Shown: in pieces, positions 35,601 through 44,658 of the stretch | How the letters are laid out: every line of letters starts with the position of its first letter | Numbering within the stretch: position 1 is the first letter of the stretch | Assembly (NCBI RefSeq): GCF_000308835.1 | Contig: NZ_BAGN01000233.1 | Span: forward strand, 1-54,832 | Length of the DNA: 54,832 bases | Origin: Nocardia vinacea NBRC 16497 | GTDB taxonomy: Bacteria; Actinomycetota; Actinomycetes; Mycobacteriales; Mycobacteriaceae | Reading direction: 5' to 3' | Position numbers and translations under genes: made by a program | Notes under the pieces: generated by a model | Database searches by the model: none | What the model was told of the DNA's origin: nothing | What the model saw: the letters and a program-made list of their open reading frames with translations, nothing else

Positions 35601-35756
35601 ATCCGTACCGCGAAAGACACCGGGCTGCGCGATCTGCCGTTCCACGGTTTCGACGCCGACCGGATCTGGCTGGCGATCGTCGCGCTCGCCCCGGATCCGA
35701 CCGCAGACGATCGGGCCGAAGGCCTGTCGAAATCACGAGGCTACGAGCGACTGTGA
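35601..35756 (+). pseudogene. IS1380-type transposase remnant
   Basis: Fifty-one codons reading IRTAKDTGLRDLPFHGFDADRIW then LAIVALAPD, ending in TGA. This is the conserved block of IS1380-family transposases (usually R-x-AKDTGL-x-NLP...F-x-x-N-x-W). No start, DDE residues or terminal repeats remain, so it is a dead scrap. It sits between the hydrolase promoter and the lpqY-like gene, close to where an ATPase gene might be expected. Confidence 0.65.
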
Positions 35757-35899
35757 CATTGCCGCGGTAGCGTCCGCCCCGGCTGGAGAGTGCCCCTGTT
35801 GCGGGCACAATCGCTGCGTCACATATAACAACCATGTATCTTGCCTTGTGCACCTGCAGGGTGTGCTGCTGCTCACGTCTCGACCTTGGAGTGTTCGCG

Positions 35900-37201
35900 A
35901 TGGCTTTGAAAAAGGTGACGTCCCTACGTTCGTCGCTCGTACCACGAGCGGCGTTGGCGGCCGCCTCTGTTGCGCTGCTGACGGCGACGTTCACCAGTGC
36001 CTGCTCCAGCGATAACGGCGGCAATCCATCCAGCCAGAACCTCACCGGCCGCGGCCCGATCACCTATGTGGAGGGCAAGGACACCACCGAAACCGGTGCG
36101 GTCAAGCAGCTGATCGAGCGCTGGAACGCCTCGCACCCGGATGAGCAGGTCACCTTCAAAGAGCAGTCCAACGACGCCTCGCAGCAGTACGACGATCTGG
36201 TCGAGCACATGCGCTCCAAGCAATCCACCTACGACGTGGTCGCCCTGGACGTGCCGTGGACCGCGGAATTCGCCGCCAAGGGCTGGATCCAGCCGCTGAA
36301 GGACACCTTCTCCATCGACACCTCGGCGCTGCTGTCCCCGACGGTCGCCAGCGCCACCTACAACAACACCCTCTACGCCGCGCCGCGAAACACCAACGGC
36401 GGCTTGCTGTTCTACCGCAAGGATCTGGTGCCGAATCCGCCCAAGACGTGGAGCGAGATGCTGGCGCAGTGCCCGATCGCCAAGCAGAACAATATCGGTT
36501 GCTACGCGGGCCAGCTGGCACCGTACGAGGGCCTGACGGTGAACGCGGCCGAGGCCATCAACGCCTACGGCGGCACCTTCGTCGGCGCGGACGGCAAGAC
36601 CCCGACCGTGAACACCGCGCAGGCGCGCGCCGGGCTCAAGGTGCTCGTCGATGCCTACAAGAACGGCGATATCCCGAAGGAAGCCATCACCTTCAAGGAG
36701 CCGGAGAGCGCGAACGCCTTCAACACCGGCAAGCTGCTTTTCATGCGCAACTGGCCGTCCACCTTCGGTGACGCGGGCGGGGAATCCTCCGCGGTCAAGG
36801 ATAAGTTCGGGGTCGCGCCGCTGCCCGGCGAGAACGGTGTCGGCGCCTCGACCCTCGGCGGCTACAACGCGGCCATCAGCGCCTTCTCCAAGAACAAGGC
36901 GACCGCGCTGGACTTCCTGCGCTACCTGATCAGCGAGGACGCCCAGCACATCGTCGCGGCCGGTGCGCTGCCCTCGGTGCGCGCGTCGATGTACGACGAT
37001 CCGGCGCTGATCGCGAAGATGCCGTACCTGCCCGCGCTGAAGGATTCGATCGCCAACGCGGTGCCGCGTCCGGTCACCCCGTTCTACCCGGCGGTGTCGA
37101 AGGCCATCCAGGACAACGCTTATGCTGCGTTGAACGGAACCAAGTCCGTCGACGACGCGATCAACGGTATGCAAAAGGGCATCGAGACAGCCGGGTCGTA
37201 G
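35900..37201 (+). CDS. LpqY-like sugar-binding lipoprotein
   Basis: Extracellular solute-binding protein family 1, 433 aa. ATG 35900 follows GGAG; the signal peptide ends in lipobox TSAC (Cys35). The block YDVVALDVPWTAEFAAKGWIQPL is close to the matching region of M. tuberculosis LpqY, as is the C-terminal GALPSVRASMYDDP. LpqY captures trehalose released during mycolate transfer, so that is the best guess, but maltose-like sugars cannot be excluded. First gene of an operon with two permeases (45 bp, then a 1-bp ATGA overlap). Confidence 0.85.
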   Translation: MALKKVTSLRSSLVPRAALAAASVALLTATFTSACSSDNGGNPSSQNLTGRGPITYVEGKDTTETGAVKQLIERWNASHPDEQVTFKEQSNDASQQYDDLVEHMRSKQSTYDVVALDVPWTAEFAAKGWIQPLKDTFSIDTSALLSPTVASATYNNTLYAAPRNTNGGLLFYRKDLVPNPPKTWSEMLAQCPIAKQNNIGCYAGQLAPYEGLTVNAAEAINAYGGTFVGADGKTPTVNTAQARAGLKVLVDAYKNGDIPKEAITFKEPESANAFNTGKLLFMRNWPSTFGDAGGESSAVKDKFGVAPLPGENGVGASTLGGYNAAISAFSKNKATALDFLRYLISEDAQHIVAAGALPSVRASMYDDPALIAKMPYLPALKDSIANAVPRPVTPFYPAVSKAIQDNAYAALNGTKSVDDAINGMQKGIETAGS

Positions 37202-37245
37202 CGAGTACAAGAGCGGACCCGACCACCCCGTAGGAGAGAGAAACG

Positions 37246-38268
37246 GTGTCGGATCCTTCGGGAACGGCCACTCGCGTGCCGAGCGACGGCGATCAGCCGA
37301 CAAAGCGCGGATTCGGTGGCACCTTGGCTTTGGAGTTGCGGCGTTCCGGTAAGGCGTGGTTGTTCGTCACGCCCGTGCTGATCACCCTCGCGGTGGTCGT
37401 CGGCTATCCGGTCTTCCGCGCGTTGTACATGTCGTTCCAGAAGGATCCTGGACTCGACCCGGCGACCGGCATGTTCGTCGAGGGTGGCAGCGCCGGCTTC
37501 TCGAACTACACGCACTGGCTGCTGCAGCAGTGTCAGGCGGCCGGCGAGACGGTGTCCTGCCCGACCGGCAACCTCGGCTCGCAGTTCTGGCTGGCCATCG
37601 GCGTGACGCTGTTCTTCACGGTGATCACGGTGACGCTGGAGGCCACCCTCGGCCTCGGTATGGCCATGGTCATGGGCAAGACCTTCAAGGGCCGCGCCCT
37701 GCTGCGTGCGGCGGTGCTGGTGCCGTGGGCGATTCCGACCGCGGTCACCGCCCGGCTGTGGGAGTTCATGTTCCAGTACGACGGTGTGGTGAACCGGGTC
37801 TTCGGCACCCACATCCTGTGGACATCGGAGGCCTGGCCCGCGCGGTTCGCGGTCATCGCCGCCGATGTCTGGAAAACCACGCCGTTCATGGCATTGCTGC
37901 TGCTGGCCGGTCTGCAGGTGATTCCGGCCGATGTGTACGAGGCCGCCAAGGTCGACGGTGCGTCGGCCTGGCAGCGCTTCACCCAGATCACGCTGCCGCT
38001 GCTCAAACCCGCGCTGTTGGTCGCGGTCCTGTTCCGCACCATGGACGGGCTGCGCCTGTACGACCTGCCCGCGATCATGACGCTCGGCAACCCGTCCACC
38101 CGCCCGATTTCGGCGCTGGTGGTCGAACAGGTCCGCCAGGGTCCCAATAGCGCGGCGGCACTGTCGACGATCACCTTCCTGCTGATCTTCGCGGTGGCGT
38201 TCCTGCTGGTAAAGGTCTTGGGCGCCAATGCCGTTCGGACCCAGGAAGAACAGCGGGAGGCGCACTGA
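37246..38268 (+). CDS. Sugar ABC permease (SugA-like)
   Basis: CUT1 MalF/SugA-type permease of 340 aa from GTG 37246, with AGGAGAG upstream. About six hydrophobic helices, and the EAA loop near VYEAAKVDGASAWQRFTQITLPLL that docks on the ATPase. The N-terminal 30 residues are polar (cytoplasmic). The stop overlaps the next ATG, so the two permeases are made together. Confidence 0.9.
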   Translation: MSDPSGTATRVPSDGDQPTKRGFGGTLALELRRSGKAWLFVTPVLITLAVVVGYPVFRALYMSFQKDPGLDPATGMFVEGGSAGFSNYTHWLLQQCQAAGETVSCPTGNLGSQFWLAIGVTLFFTVITVTLEATLGLGMAMVMGKTFKGRALLRAAVLVPWAIPTAVTARLWEFMFQYDGVVNRVFGTHILWTSEAWPARFAVIAADVWKTTPFMALLLLAGLQVIPADVYEAAKVDGASAWQRFTQITLPLLKPALLVAVLFRTMDGLRLYDLPAIMTLGNPSTRPISALVVEQVRQGPNSAAALSTITFLLIFAVAFLLVKVLGANAVRTQEEQREAH

Positions 38269-39143
38269 TGACCACCGTGACCACCAAAAAGCCCGCGGCA
38301 CAGACACCTTGGACCAAGCGCCTGGGGCCGGTGCGGCTGTATCTGGGTGCGCTGATCGTGCTGGTGTGGGGCCTGGCACCGTTCTACTGGATGGCCGTCA
38401 CCGCATTCCGCGATCCGGACTACACCTTCGACAACACCCCGTGGCCCACCCACGTCACCCTGGAGAACTTCCGCAACGCCTTCGACACCAGCCGCGGCAA
38501 CGACTTCGGCAAGGCGCTGCTCAACAGCGTCATCATCGGCGCGGTGACCACGGCGGTCGCGCTGGTGCTCGGCGTGCTCGCCGCCTACGCGCTGGCGCGG
38601 CTGACCTTCAAGGGCAAGTACCTGGTCTCGGGGCTCATCCTGTCCGCATCGATGTTCCCGGTGGTCGTATTGGTCACCCCGCTGTTCCAGCTGTTCACCA
38701 ACCTCGGCTGGATCGGTGAATACCAGGCGATGATCATCCCGAACATCTCGTTCGTGCTGCCGATGACCGTCTACATCCTGGCCTCGTTCTTCGCCGAACT
38801 GCCGTGGGAACTCGAGGAAGCCGCCCGCATCGATGGCGCGACCAAGACGCAGGCATTCCGGCTGGTCATGCTGCCGCTGGCCGCGCCAGCGGTTTTCACC
38901 ACCGCGATCCTGGCATTCATCGCCTCGGTCAACGAATATCTGCTGGCCCGGCTGCTCTCCAGCGATAAGACCGAACCGGTGACCGTCGCGATCGCGCGCT
39001 TCTCCGGTAACAACCCGCTCGTGCAGCCGTACGCCGCAATCATGGCCGCGGGCACGATGGTCACGATTCCGCTGGTCATCATGGTGCTGCTGTTCCAGCG
39101 CCGGATCATCTCCGGTCTCACGGCGGGTGGCGTGAAGAGCTAG
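38268..39143 (+). CDS. Sugar ABC permease (SugB-like)
   Basis: CUT1 MalG/SugB-type permease of 291 aa with six hydrophobic segments. The EAA loop is at WELEEAARIDGATKTQAFRLVMLPLAAPA. It forms the heterodimeric channel with the preceding permease. No ATPase gene follows; the nearest candidate is the SugC/MsiK-type gene at 25544. Confidence 0.9.
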   Translation: MTTVTTKKPAAQTPWTKRLGPVRLYLGALIVLVWGLAPFYWMAVTAFRDPDYTFDNTPWPTHVTLENFRNAFDTSRGNDFGKALLNSVIIGAVTTAVALVLGVLAAYALARLTFKGKYLVSGLILSASMFPVVVLVTPLFQLFTNLGWIGEYQAMIIPNISFVLPMTVYILASFFAELPWELEEAARIDGATKTQAFRLVMLPLAAPAVFTTAILAFIASVNEYLLARLLSSDKTEPVTVAIARFSGNNPLVQPYAAIMAAGTMVTIPLVIMVLLFQRRIISGLTAGGVKS

Positions 39144-39257
39144 TACGCCTGTCGCATGGCTTGAATCCCGTTGCGGCGGTGATACTCGGTGTATACGATC
39201 TCTGGTCATTTCCGATCGTGTCCGTGCAGGTGAGTTTTACCGACGCTCCGGGAGGAG

Positions 39258-41519
39258 ATGATCGTGAGCTCGTTCGGCAAGCGGCGACGCGGCGGCAGTC
39301 GCCGGGGCAGACCGATGCCGGCACCCTATGCCTCGGTCGCGGGATTCAGCGAGCACAACTTCGGGACTTCACGACGCAAGGACAAGCCCCGACCGCCCGG
39401 TTCTTCGAAACCGTCCAGGCCGCAACCGACCCCGGCGAATCGACCGCAGCGCACCAGGGGCGAACGCTTCCGACGGCTACTGCTCGCGCTGTTCATCACC
39501 TTCGTCGCGGTGCCGTCGCTACTGTTCGTACTGGTCTACTGGAGCGCCGAAATCCCGGATCCCGATGCGGTGCAGACCAATCAGATCGCCACCATCCTCG
39601 CGGCCGACGGAACAACAGTGATCGCGAAGGTTGTTCCGCCGGATGGCAATCGGATTCCGGTACCGCTATCGGAGGTGCCGAAACCGCTGCGCGATGCGGT
39701 ACTTTCGGCCGAGGACCGCAACTTCTATACCAATCCCGGCTACTCGACCAGCGGATTCCTGCGCGCCGCGCGGGACAATATCCTCGGCAAAGAGGATGCC
39801 GGCGGCGGCTCCACCATCACTCAGCAGTATGTGAAGAATGCTTTCCTCGGGTCCGAACGCACCCTGACCAGGAAGATGCGCGAGCTGATCATCGCCGCCA
39901 AAATGGCGCGGCAATGGAGTAAGGACGACATCCTCGCCGCCTACCTCAACACCATCTACTACGGGCGCGGCGCGTACGGGATCTCGGCGGCCGCGAAGGC
40001 ATATTTCGACAAGTCGGTGCCGGAACTGACGCTCGCCGAAGGCGTTGTACTGGCCTCGGTCATCCGCACCCCGTCGATCCTGGATCCGGAGACCCATCTC
40101 TCCGATCTGACCGCGCGCTGGAAGTACGTGCTCGACGGCATGGTCGAGATGGGTGCGCTCGCGCCAGGTGACCGTGATGCGGCGGTATTCCCGCAGATCG
40201 TCCCGATCACCGAAATCCCGGACGTCAACGCGGCCCGCGGCCCGGAGGGCCTGATCCGCAGCCAGGTGCTGCGGGAACTGCGCAGCGCGGGCATCAGCGA
40301 GCGGGAGCTGAATACGGGGGCATTGCAGATCACCACCACCATCGATGCCAGAGCACAGCAGGCCGCACTCGACGCGATCCACGATCGACTCGACCCGCAG
40401 CCGCCGGAACTGCGTGGCGCGGTGGTTTCGATCGACCCGCGTTCCGGCGCGGTGCGCGCCTACTACGGCGGCGCCGACGGCATCGGCTTCGACTTCGCGC
40501 AGGCGCCGCTGCAGACCGGCTCCGCATTCAAGGTCTTCGCGGTGATCGCGGCACTGCGGCAGAGCATTCCGCTCACCCGGATGCTCGACAGTTCACCGGT
40601 GACCGATCGCGGCACCAAGATCACCAATGTGGACGGCGAATCGTGCGGCAAATGCACCATGGCCGAGGCGCTGAAGCGCTCGCTGAACACCAGTTTCTAT
40701 CGACTGACGATGTCGATGTCCGACGGCCCCGAGGCAATTGCCGATGCCGCCCATCAGGCCGGAATCCCCGAAGAGATTCCGGGCGTGGCCGGTAAGACGC
40801 TCACCGAGGACGGCGGCCACCCGCTGAACGGAATCGTGTTGGGCCAGTACCTGGTTCGCCCCATCGATATGGCCTCCGCCTACGCGACGATCGCCAATTC
40901 CGGTGTCTACCACCAGCCCTACTTTGTGCAGCGAGTGGTCGCGGGCGACGGCCGCGTCCTGCTGGATCGGGGCGGGCCCGACAAACAGGTCGGCAAGCAG
41001 CTCCCGCCCGGCCAGCAGCGCATACCGCGCGGCATCGCCGACAGCACCGCCGACGCGATGATCCCGATCGCCGCATATTCCAACGGGCACAGCCTGTCCG
41101 GTGGACGCCCCTCGGCCGCCAAGACCGGCACCACCCAACTCGGTGAGTCCACAGAGAACAAAGACGCGTGGATGATCGGCTTCACTCCGTCGCTGTCCAC
41201 GGCGGTCTGGATCGGCACCGAACAGTCCCAGCCCATCGAAACCGCGCGCGGCGCCGACATCTACGGCTCCGGCCTGCCCTCCGATATCTGGAAGCAGGTG
41301 ATGGACGGCGCGCTCGACGGCACACCGATCGAACAGTTCCCGACGGCCGGCTCGCAAGGCAGCCCGCCGACCGCGAGCAAACCCTCCGGCGGCAGCTACG
41401 ACATCCTGAACCCGCCGACCAGCACCTCGTCCGCACCGGTCATCGTCATCCCACCCGCCCCACAGCCATCCAGGGAAGTCGAAATCTTCCCCGGACTGAG
41501 CATTCCGGTGCCCGGCTGA
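39258..41519 (+). CDS. Class A penicillin-binding protein
   Basis: Bifunctional peptidoglycan synthase of 753 aa, ATG 39258 after GGAGGA. A basic cytoplasmic N-terminus precedes one TM helix (about residues 74-94). The GT51 glycosyltransferase has catalytic Glu152 (SAEDRNFY) and GGGSTITQQYVKN. The transpeptidase has S422-x-x-K (GSAFKVF), S475-L-N (SLNTSFY) and K622-T-G. The tail is Pro/Ser-rich. It is a clear paralogue of the ponA product encoded at 47.6 kb. The core motifs are nearly the same, so the two probably differ in regulation or partners. Confidence 0.93.
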   Translation: MIVSSFGKRRRGGSRRGRPMPAPYASVAGFSEHNFGTSRRKDKPRPPGSSKPSRPQPTPANRPQRTRGERFRRLLLALFITFVAVPSLLFVLVYWSAEIPDPDAVQTNQIATILAADGTTVIAKVVPPDGNRIPVPLSEVPKPLRDAVLSAEDRNFYTNPGYSTSGFLRAARDNILGKEDAGGGSTITQQYVKNAFLGSERTLTRKMRELIIAAKMARQWSKDDILAAYLNTIYYGRGAYGISAAAKAYFDKSVPELTLAEGVVLASVIRTPSILDPETHLSDLTARWKYVLDGMVEMGALAPGDRDAAVFPQIVPITEIPDVNAARGPEGLIRSQVLRELRSAGISERELNTGALQITTTIDARAQQAALDAIHDRLDPQPPELRGAVVSIDPRSGAVRAYYGGADGIGFDFAQAPLQTGSAFKVFAVIAALRQSIPLTRMLDSSPVTDRGTKITNVDGESCGKCTMAEALKRSLNTSFYRLTMSMSDGPEAIADAAHQAGIPEEIPGVAGKTLTEDGGHPLNGIVLGQYLVRPIDMASAYATIANSGVYHQPYFVQRVVAGDGRVLLDRGGPDKQVGKQLPPGQQRIPRGIADSTADAMIPIAAYSNGHSLSGGRPSAAKTGTTQLGESTENKDAWMIGFTPSLSTAVWIGTEQSQPIETARGADIYGSGLPSDIWKQVMDGALDGTPIEQFPTAGSQGSPPTASKPSGGSYDILNPPTSTSSAPVIVIPPAPQPSREVEIFPGLSIPVPG

Positions 41520-41527
41520 ATCCTTTG

Positions 41528-41574
41528 GCAGCGCCTTCGGCGCTGCGTGTTCGCGGCCCCCTGGCGTCGCGAAC
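41528..41574 (+). terminator. Two hairpins after the PBP gene
   Basis: GCAGCGCC-TTC-GGCGCTGC (41528-41546), then GTTCGCG / CGCGAAC arms (41549-41555, 41568-41574). The first hairpin and its GTGTTC tail recur after ino1. The remaining 310 bp up to 41883 show nothing recognisable. Confidence 0.7.
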
Positions 41575-41883
41575 TCCTCGCACGTAAGACTCGCTCCGTC
41601 GGGGTTGTGTCGAGCTGACAACATGCTCGTACTCGGTTCGCCATGAATGTGCGTCGACCGGGGCCATGGGAACGGATGACGTGGCAGCATCGTTTGCCAG
41701 AGTGAAGTGAGCGCGCGCCGGAACCGAAACCAGGCCGACGCCGACGTCGCGAGATCGATGAGGAAGGATATGCGCTCGAGCGACGACACGCGGCGCGAGC
41801 GTCAGGCCAGGAAGTAGCTTCCGTGGCCACGGGGGCCCGGGAGCGCCGCCAATTGGAGACAGACTAGACATAGGGGCACGCCG

Positions 41884-42342
41884 GTGGATTTCAATGTCGT
41901 TGACCGTCCCGAGACGCTCGTGGCGGGCACAGTGCTGCGCAGCCCGGCGCTCGCGGTCGAGGGACCGCGCCGCGCCAAGGTCGAGGAGGCGTGGAAACGC
42001 AATCTGGCCCGCAAGCTGCCCGGCCCGCCGACGACCGCGTATGTGGACCACGCGCCCGAGATCAACTCCTACCTGACGCATATCGTCGGCTACCGCTGCC
42101 ACACCCTCGCGGATCTGCTACCGGGCGATGTGCTCGCCCGAGTACCCGCGGGACGGTTCGCCCGATTCACGCTCAGCGGCGACAATCTCGGCGACACCAT
42201 CGTGACCATCTGGCGGGCGGTATGGGATGCCGAGGCCGCCGGACGATTGATCCGCGCCTATACCGGTGACGTGGAACATTATCCGGACGCGCGCACGGCC
42301 GAAGTATTCGTGGCGCTGGCAGACGAACCGGTCGACGGTTAG
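41884..42342 (+). CDS. GyrI-like effector-binding protein, copy 1
   Basis: 152 aa from GTG 41884. Its shape resembles the effector-binding domains of GyrI/SOUL type: a strand start (MDFNVVDRPETLVAGTVLR), a loop with RVPAGRFARFTLSGD, the helix TIVTIWRAVWDAEAAGRLIRAYTGDVEHYP, and a terminal strand EVFVAL. These domains bind small molecules, and stand-alone forms may hydrolyse or sequester them. No DNA-binding domain is present. A close paralogue follows 8 bp later. Confidence 0.72.
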   Translation: MDFNVVDRPETLVAGTVLRSPALAVEGPRRAKVEEAWKRNLARKLPGPPTTAYVDHAPEINSYLTHIVGYRCHTLADLLPGDVLARVPAGRFARFTLSGDNLGDTIVTIWRAVWDAEAAGRLIRAYTGDVEHYPDARTAEVFVALADEPVDG

Positions 42343-42350
42343 GAACAGCT

Positions 42351-42776
42351 GTGGACTTCGAAATTGTCACATTGGACGAAAGCCTGGTCGCCGGACTCAC
42401 CGTCCCGCTGGCCGGACGCGAGGTGACCGCCCGCGACCTGGACCTGGTGAACTTCACCTGGGACCGGTATCTGGCGCGGGAGAAGAATGTGCCGCGGGTC
42501 GCGGCCTATATCGGCCAGAACGATCACGCCGTCGCGATTCTGGGCTACGAGGTCGCCGAGATGGACGATATGGATGCCGGTGATGTGCTGACCCGGGTCC
42601 CGACCGGGCGCTACGCGAAATTCGTTGTCTCCGATAAGCCCTACGATCTGCTGCGCACCGCATGGGCACAGGTCCGCAAGGCCGAGAGCGCGGGCACCAT
42701 CACCCGCTCGCACACCGCAGAACTCGAGCGCTACACCGGGCCGACTTCCGTAGAGGTGTACGTCTCGCTGGATTGA
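42351..42776 (+). CDS. GyrI-like effector-binding protein, copy 2
   Basis: 141 aa from GTG 42351. It starts MDFEIVTLDESLVAGLTVPL and has RVPTGRYAKFVVSD, LLRTAWAQVRKAESAGTITRSHTAELERYTG and EVYVSLD, matching the upstream protein block by block. The pair is a tandem duplication in one transcript. The ligand is unknown. A strong bidirectional hairpin follows. Confidence 0.75.
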   Translation: MDFEIVTLDESLVAGLTVPLAGREVTARDLDLVNFTWDRYLAREKNVPRVAAYIGQNDHAVAILGYEVAEMDDMDAGDVLTRVPTGRYAKFVVSDKPYDLLRTAWAQVRKAESAGTITRSHTAELERYTGPTSVEVYVSLD

Positions 42777-42840
42777 GTTGCCGAGGTGCCGGTGACTGCA
42801 GACCGGTGACTCGGAGACGGGCTGAGCGTCAGAAACGAAA

Positions 42841-42875
42841 AGGGCCGGGCTCACGGATTTCCGTAGCCCGGCCCT
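42841..42875. terminator. Bidirectional hairpin terminator
   Basis: Perfect 11-bp arms AGGGCCGGGCT / AGCCCGGCCCT with an inner ACGG/CCGT pair, preceded by GAAA. It lies between the GyrI-like pair and the opposing ino1 gene. Confidence 0.85.
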
Positions 42876-42915
42876 CGACGTCTCCCGCTCATCACACACG
42901 AGATTTCGAGAACAC

Positions 42916-42934
42916 GCAGCGCCGCAGGCGCTGC
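42916..42934 (-). terminator. Hairpin after ino1
   Basis: 8-bp arms GCAGCGCC / GGCGCTGC, 3-nt loop, beginning four bases after the ino1 stop. On the ino1 strand it is followed by GTGTTC, the same module as at 41528. Confidence 0.7.
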
Positions 42935-42937
42935 AAA

Positions 42938-44038
42938 TTATTCAGCGCCGATGATGAACGCTTCCAGCTGCGTGCGCGCGATGTCGTCCGCCAGCTGCTT
43001 CGGCGGGGACTTCATCAGGTAGGCCGAGGCCGGGATGACGGGGCCGCCGATGCCGCGGTCCTTGGCGATCTTCGCGGCGCGCACCGCGTCGATGATGATG
43101 CCCGCCGAGTTCGGCGAATCCCACACCTCGAGCTTGTACTCCAGGTTCAGCGGCACATCACCGAAGGCACGCCCCTCGAGGCGCACGTAGGCCCACTTGC
43201 GGTCGTCGAGCCAGCCGACGTGATCGGACGGGCCGATGTGCACGTCGTTGGCGCCCAGTTCCTTCTTCAGGTTGCTGGTGACGGCCTGGGTCTTGGAGAT
43301 CTTCTTCGACTCCAGCCGCTCACGCTCGAGCATGTTCTTGAAGTCCATATTGCCGCCGACATTGAGCTGCATGGTGCGGTCGAGCTGCACGCCGCGGTCC
43401 TCGAACAGCTTGGCCATCACGCGGTGGGTGATGGTCGCGCCGACCTGGCTCTTGATGTCGTCACCGACGATCGGAACGCCTGCCTTGGTGAACTTTTCGG
43501 CCCACACCGGGTCGGAGGCGATGAACACCGGCAGCGCGTTGACGAAGGCAACGTTGGCATCGATGGCGCACTGGGCGTAGAACTTGTCCGCCTCTTCGGA
43601 GCCGACGGGCAGGTAGGAGACCAGGACGTCGACCTTGTTGTCCTTCAGCACCTTCACGACGTCGACGGGCTGCGCCTCGGACAGCTCGATGGTCTCGGCG
43701 TAGTACTTGCCGATACCGTCCAGCGTCGGACCACGCTGCACGACAACGTCGCTCGGCGGCACGTCGGAGATCTTGATCGTGTTGTTCTCGCTGGCGAAGA
43801 TCGCCTCGGCCAGGTCGAAGCCGACCTTCTTGGCGTCGACGTCGAACGCGGCGACGAATTTGACGTCGCGGACGTGATACCGGCCGAACTTGACGTGCAT
43901 CAAACCGGGCACGGTCGCGGTCTCGTCCGCGTCCTTGTAGTACTGCACGCCCTGGACCAGCGAGGAAGCGCAGTTACCAACGCCGACGATGGCGACGCGG
44001 ACTTCGGTGGCGTTTTCAGCCTTGTTGTCTTCACTCAT
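42938..44038 (-). CDS. ino1: Inositol-1-phosphate synthase
   Basis: NAD-dependent isomerase that turns glucose-6-phosphate into myo-inositol-1-phosphate, the entry to phosphatidylinositol, PIMs/lipoarabinomannan-type glycolipids and mycothiol. 366 aa, matching the actinobacterial size. The NAD site is VAIVGVGNCASSLVQG. SYLPVGSEEADKFYAQCAI, VGDDIKSQVGATITHR, LNVGGNMDFKNM and SDHVGWLDDRKWAYVRLEG are core family blocks. ATG 44038 lies inside the end of the padR gene (8-bp overlap). The same padR-ino1 order is recalled in M. tuberculosis (Rv0047c-Rv0046c). Confidence 0.97.
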   Translation of the reverse strand: MSEDNKAENATEVRVAIVGVGNCASSLVQGVQYYKDADETATVPGLMHVKFGRYHVRDVKFVAAFDVDAKKVGFDLAEAIFASENNTIKISDVPPSDVVVQRGPTLDGIGKYYAETIELSEAQPVDVVKVLKDNKVDVLVSYLPVGSEEADKFYAQCAIDANVAFVNALPVFIASDPVWAEKFTKAGVPIVGDDIKSQVGATITHRVMAKLFEDRGVQLDRTMQLNVGGNMDFKNMLERERLESKKISKTQAVTSNLKKELGANDVHIGPSDHVGWLDDRKWAYVRLEGRAFGDVPLNLEYKLEVWDSPNSAGIIIDAVRAAKIAKDRGIGGPVIPASAYLMKSPPKQLADDIARTQLEAFIIGAE

Positions 44039-44585
44039 GGCCGATATTTCCCTCTTTCTGTGGTGCCGCCTTCGTCGATTGCTCCGCCGCAATCAACTCG
44101 TTGAGCCAGCGCACTTCGCGCTCGCTTGATTCCAGACCGAGCTGGTGGAGCTGGCGGGTGTAGCGATCCAGCGAGCCACTGGCCTTCTTGATCGCCTCCC
44201 GCAGACCCTCTCGGCGCTCCTCGACCTGCCGTCGCCTGCCCTCCAGAATCCGCATCCGCGCTTCCGCGGGGGTGCGGCTGAAAAACGCCAGGTGGACGCC
44301 GAAGCCGTCGTCGGTGTAGTTCTGCGGTCCGGTATCGGCGAGCAGTTCGGTGAACCGCTCCCGCCCGGCCGGAGTCAGTTGATAGACCCGTCGCGCACGA
44401 CGGGTGACGCCCGCGACGTTCTCCTCGGCGATCAGTCCATCCGTCTGCATGCGACGCAGCGTCGGATAGAGCGATCCGTAGGAGAAGGCCCGAAACGGCC
44501 CGAGCAATCCGGTCAGCCGCTTGCGCAGCTCGTATCCGTGCATGGGCGCTTCGAGGAGCAGCCCGAGGATTGCCAGCTCGAGCAT
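44031..44585 (-). CDS. PadR-family transcriptional regulator
   Basis: 184 aa. The winged-helix N-domain starts MLELAILGLLLEAPMHGYELRKRL and includes SYGSLYPTLRRMQTDGLI and the wing RARRVYQLTPAGRERFTELL. A helical Vir-type C-domain (about 100-180) dimerises. It overlaps the ino1 start, so it should control inositol synthesis from the shared promoter, where a TATATCG palindrome is found. The effector is unknown. Confidence 0.92.
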   Translation of the reverse strand: MLELAILGLLLEAPMHGYELRKRLTGLLGPFRAFSYGSLYPTLRRMQTDGLIAEENVAGVTRRARRVYQLTPAGRERFTELLADTGPQNYTDDGFGVHLAFFSRTPAEARMRILEGRRRQVEERREGLREAIKKASGSLDRYTRQLHQLGLESSEREVRWLNELIAAEQSTKAAPQKEGNIGHE

Positions 44586-44641
44586 CGGGCTTCACCCCCT
44601 GACTGTGTGTGCAGACCTAACCGATGGATGCGACTTCCCAC

Positions 44642-44658
44642 TATATCGGAGCGATATA
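44642..44658. promoter_or_regulatory. Probable PadR operator
   Basis: TATATCG-GAG-CGATATA, a perfect 7+3+7 palindrome, lies 57 bp upstream of the padR start in an otherwise GC-rich stretch. It is suited to autoregulation of padR-ino1. Confidence 0.65.

Noticed and set aside
37120..39209. Two long minus-strand frames across the sugar permeases
   Set aside because: They mirror the hydrophobic permease genes, are rich in Arg, Gln, His and Asp, and match nothing.
42662..44104. 480-codon plus-strand frame opposite ino1
   Set aside because: It is the complement of ino1, one of the most certain genes here, and its composition is that of a shadow frame.
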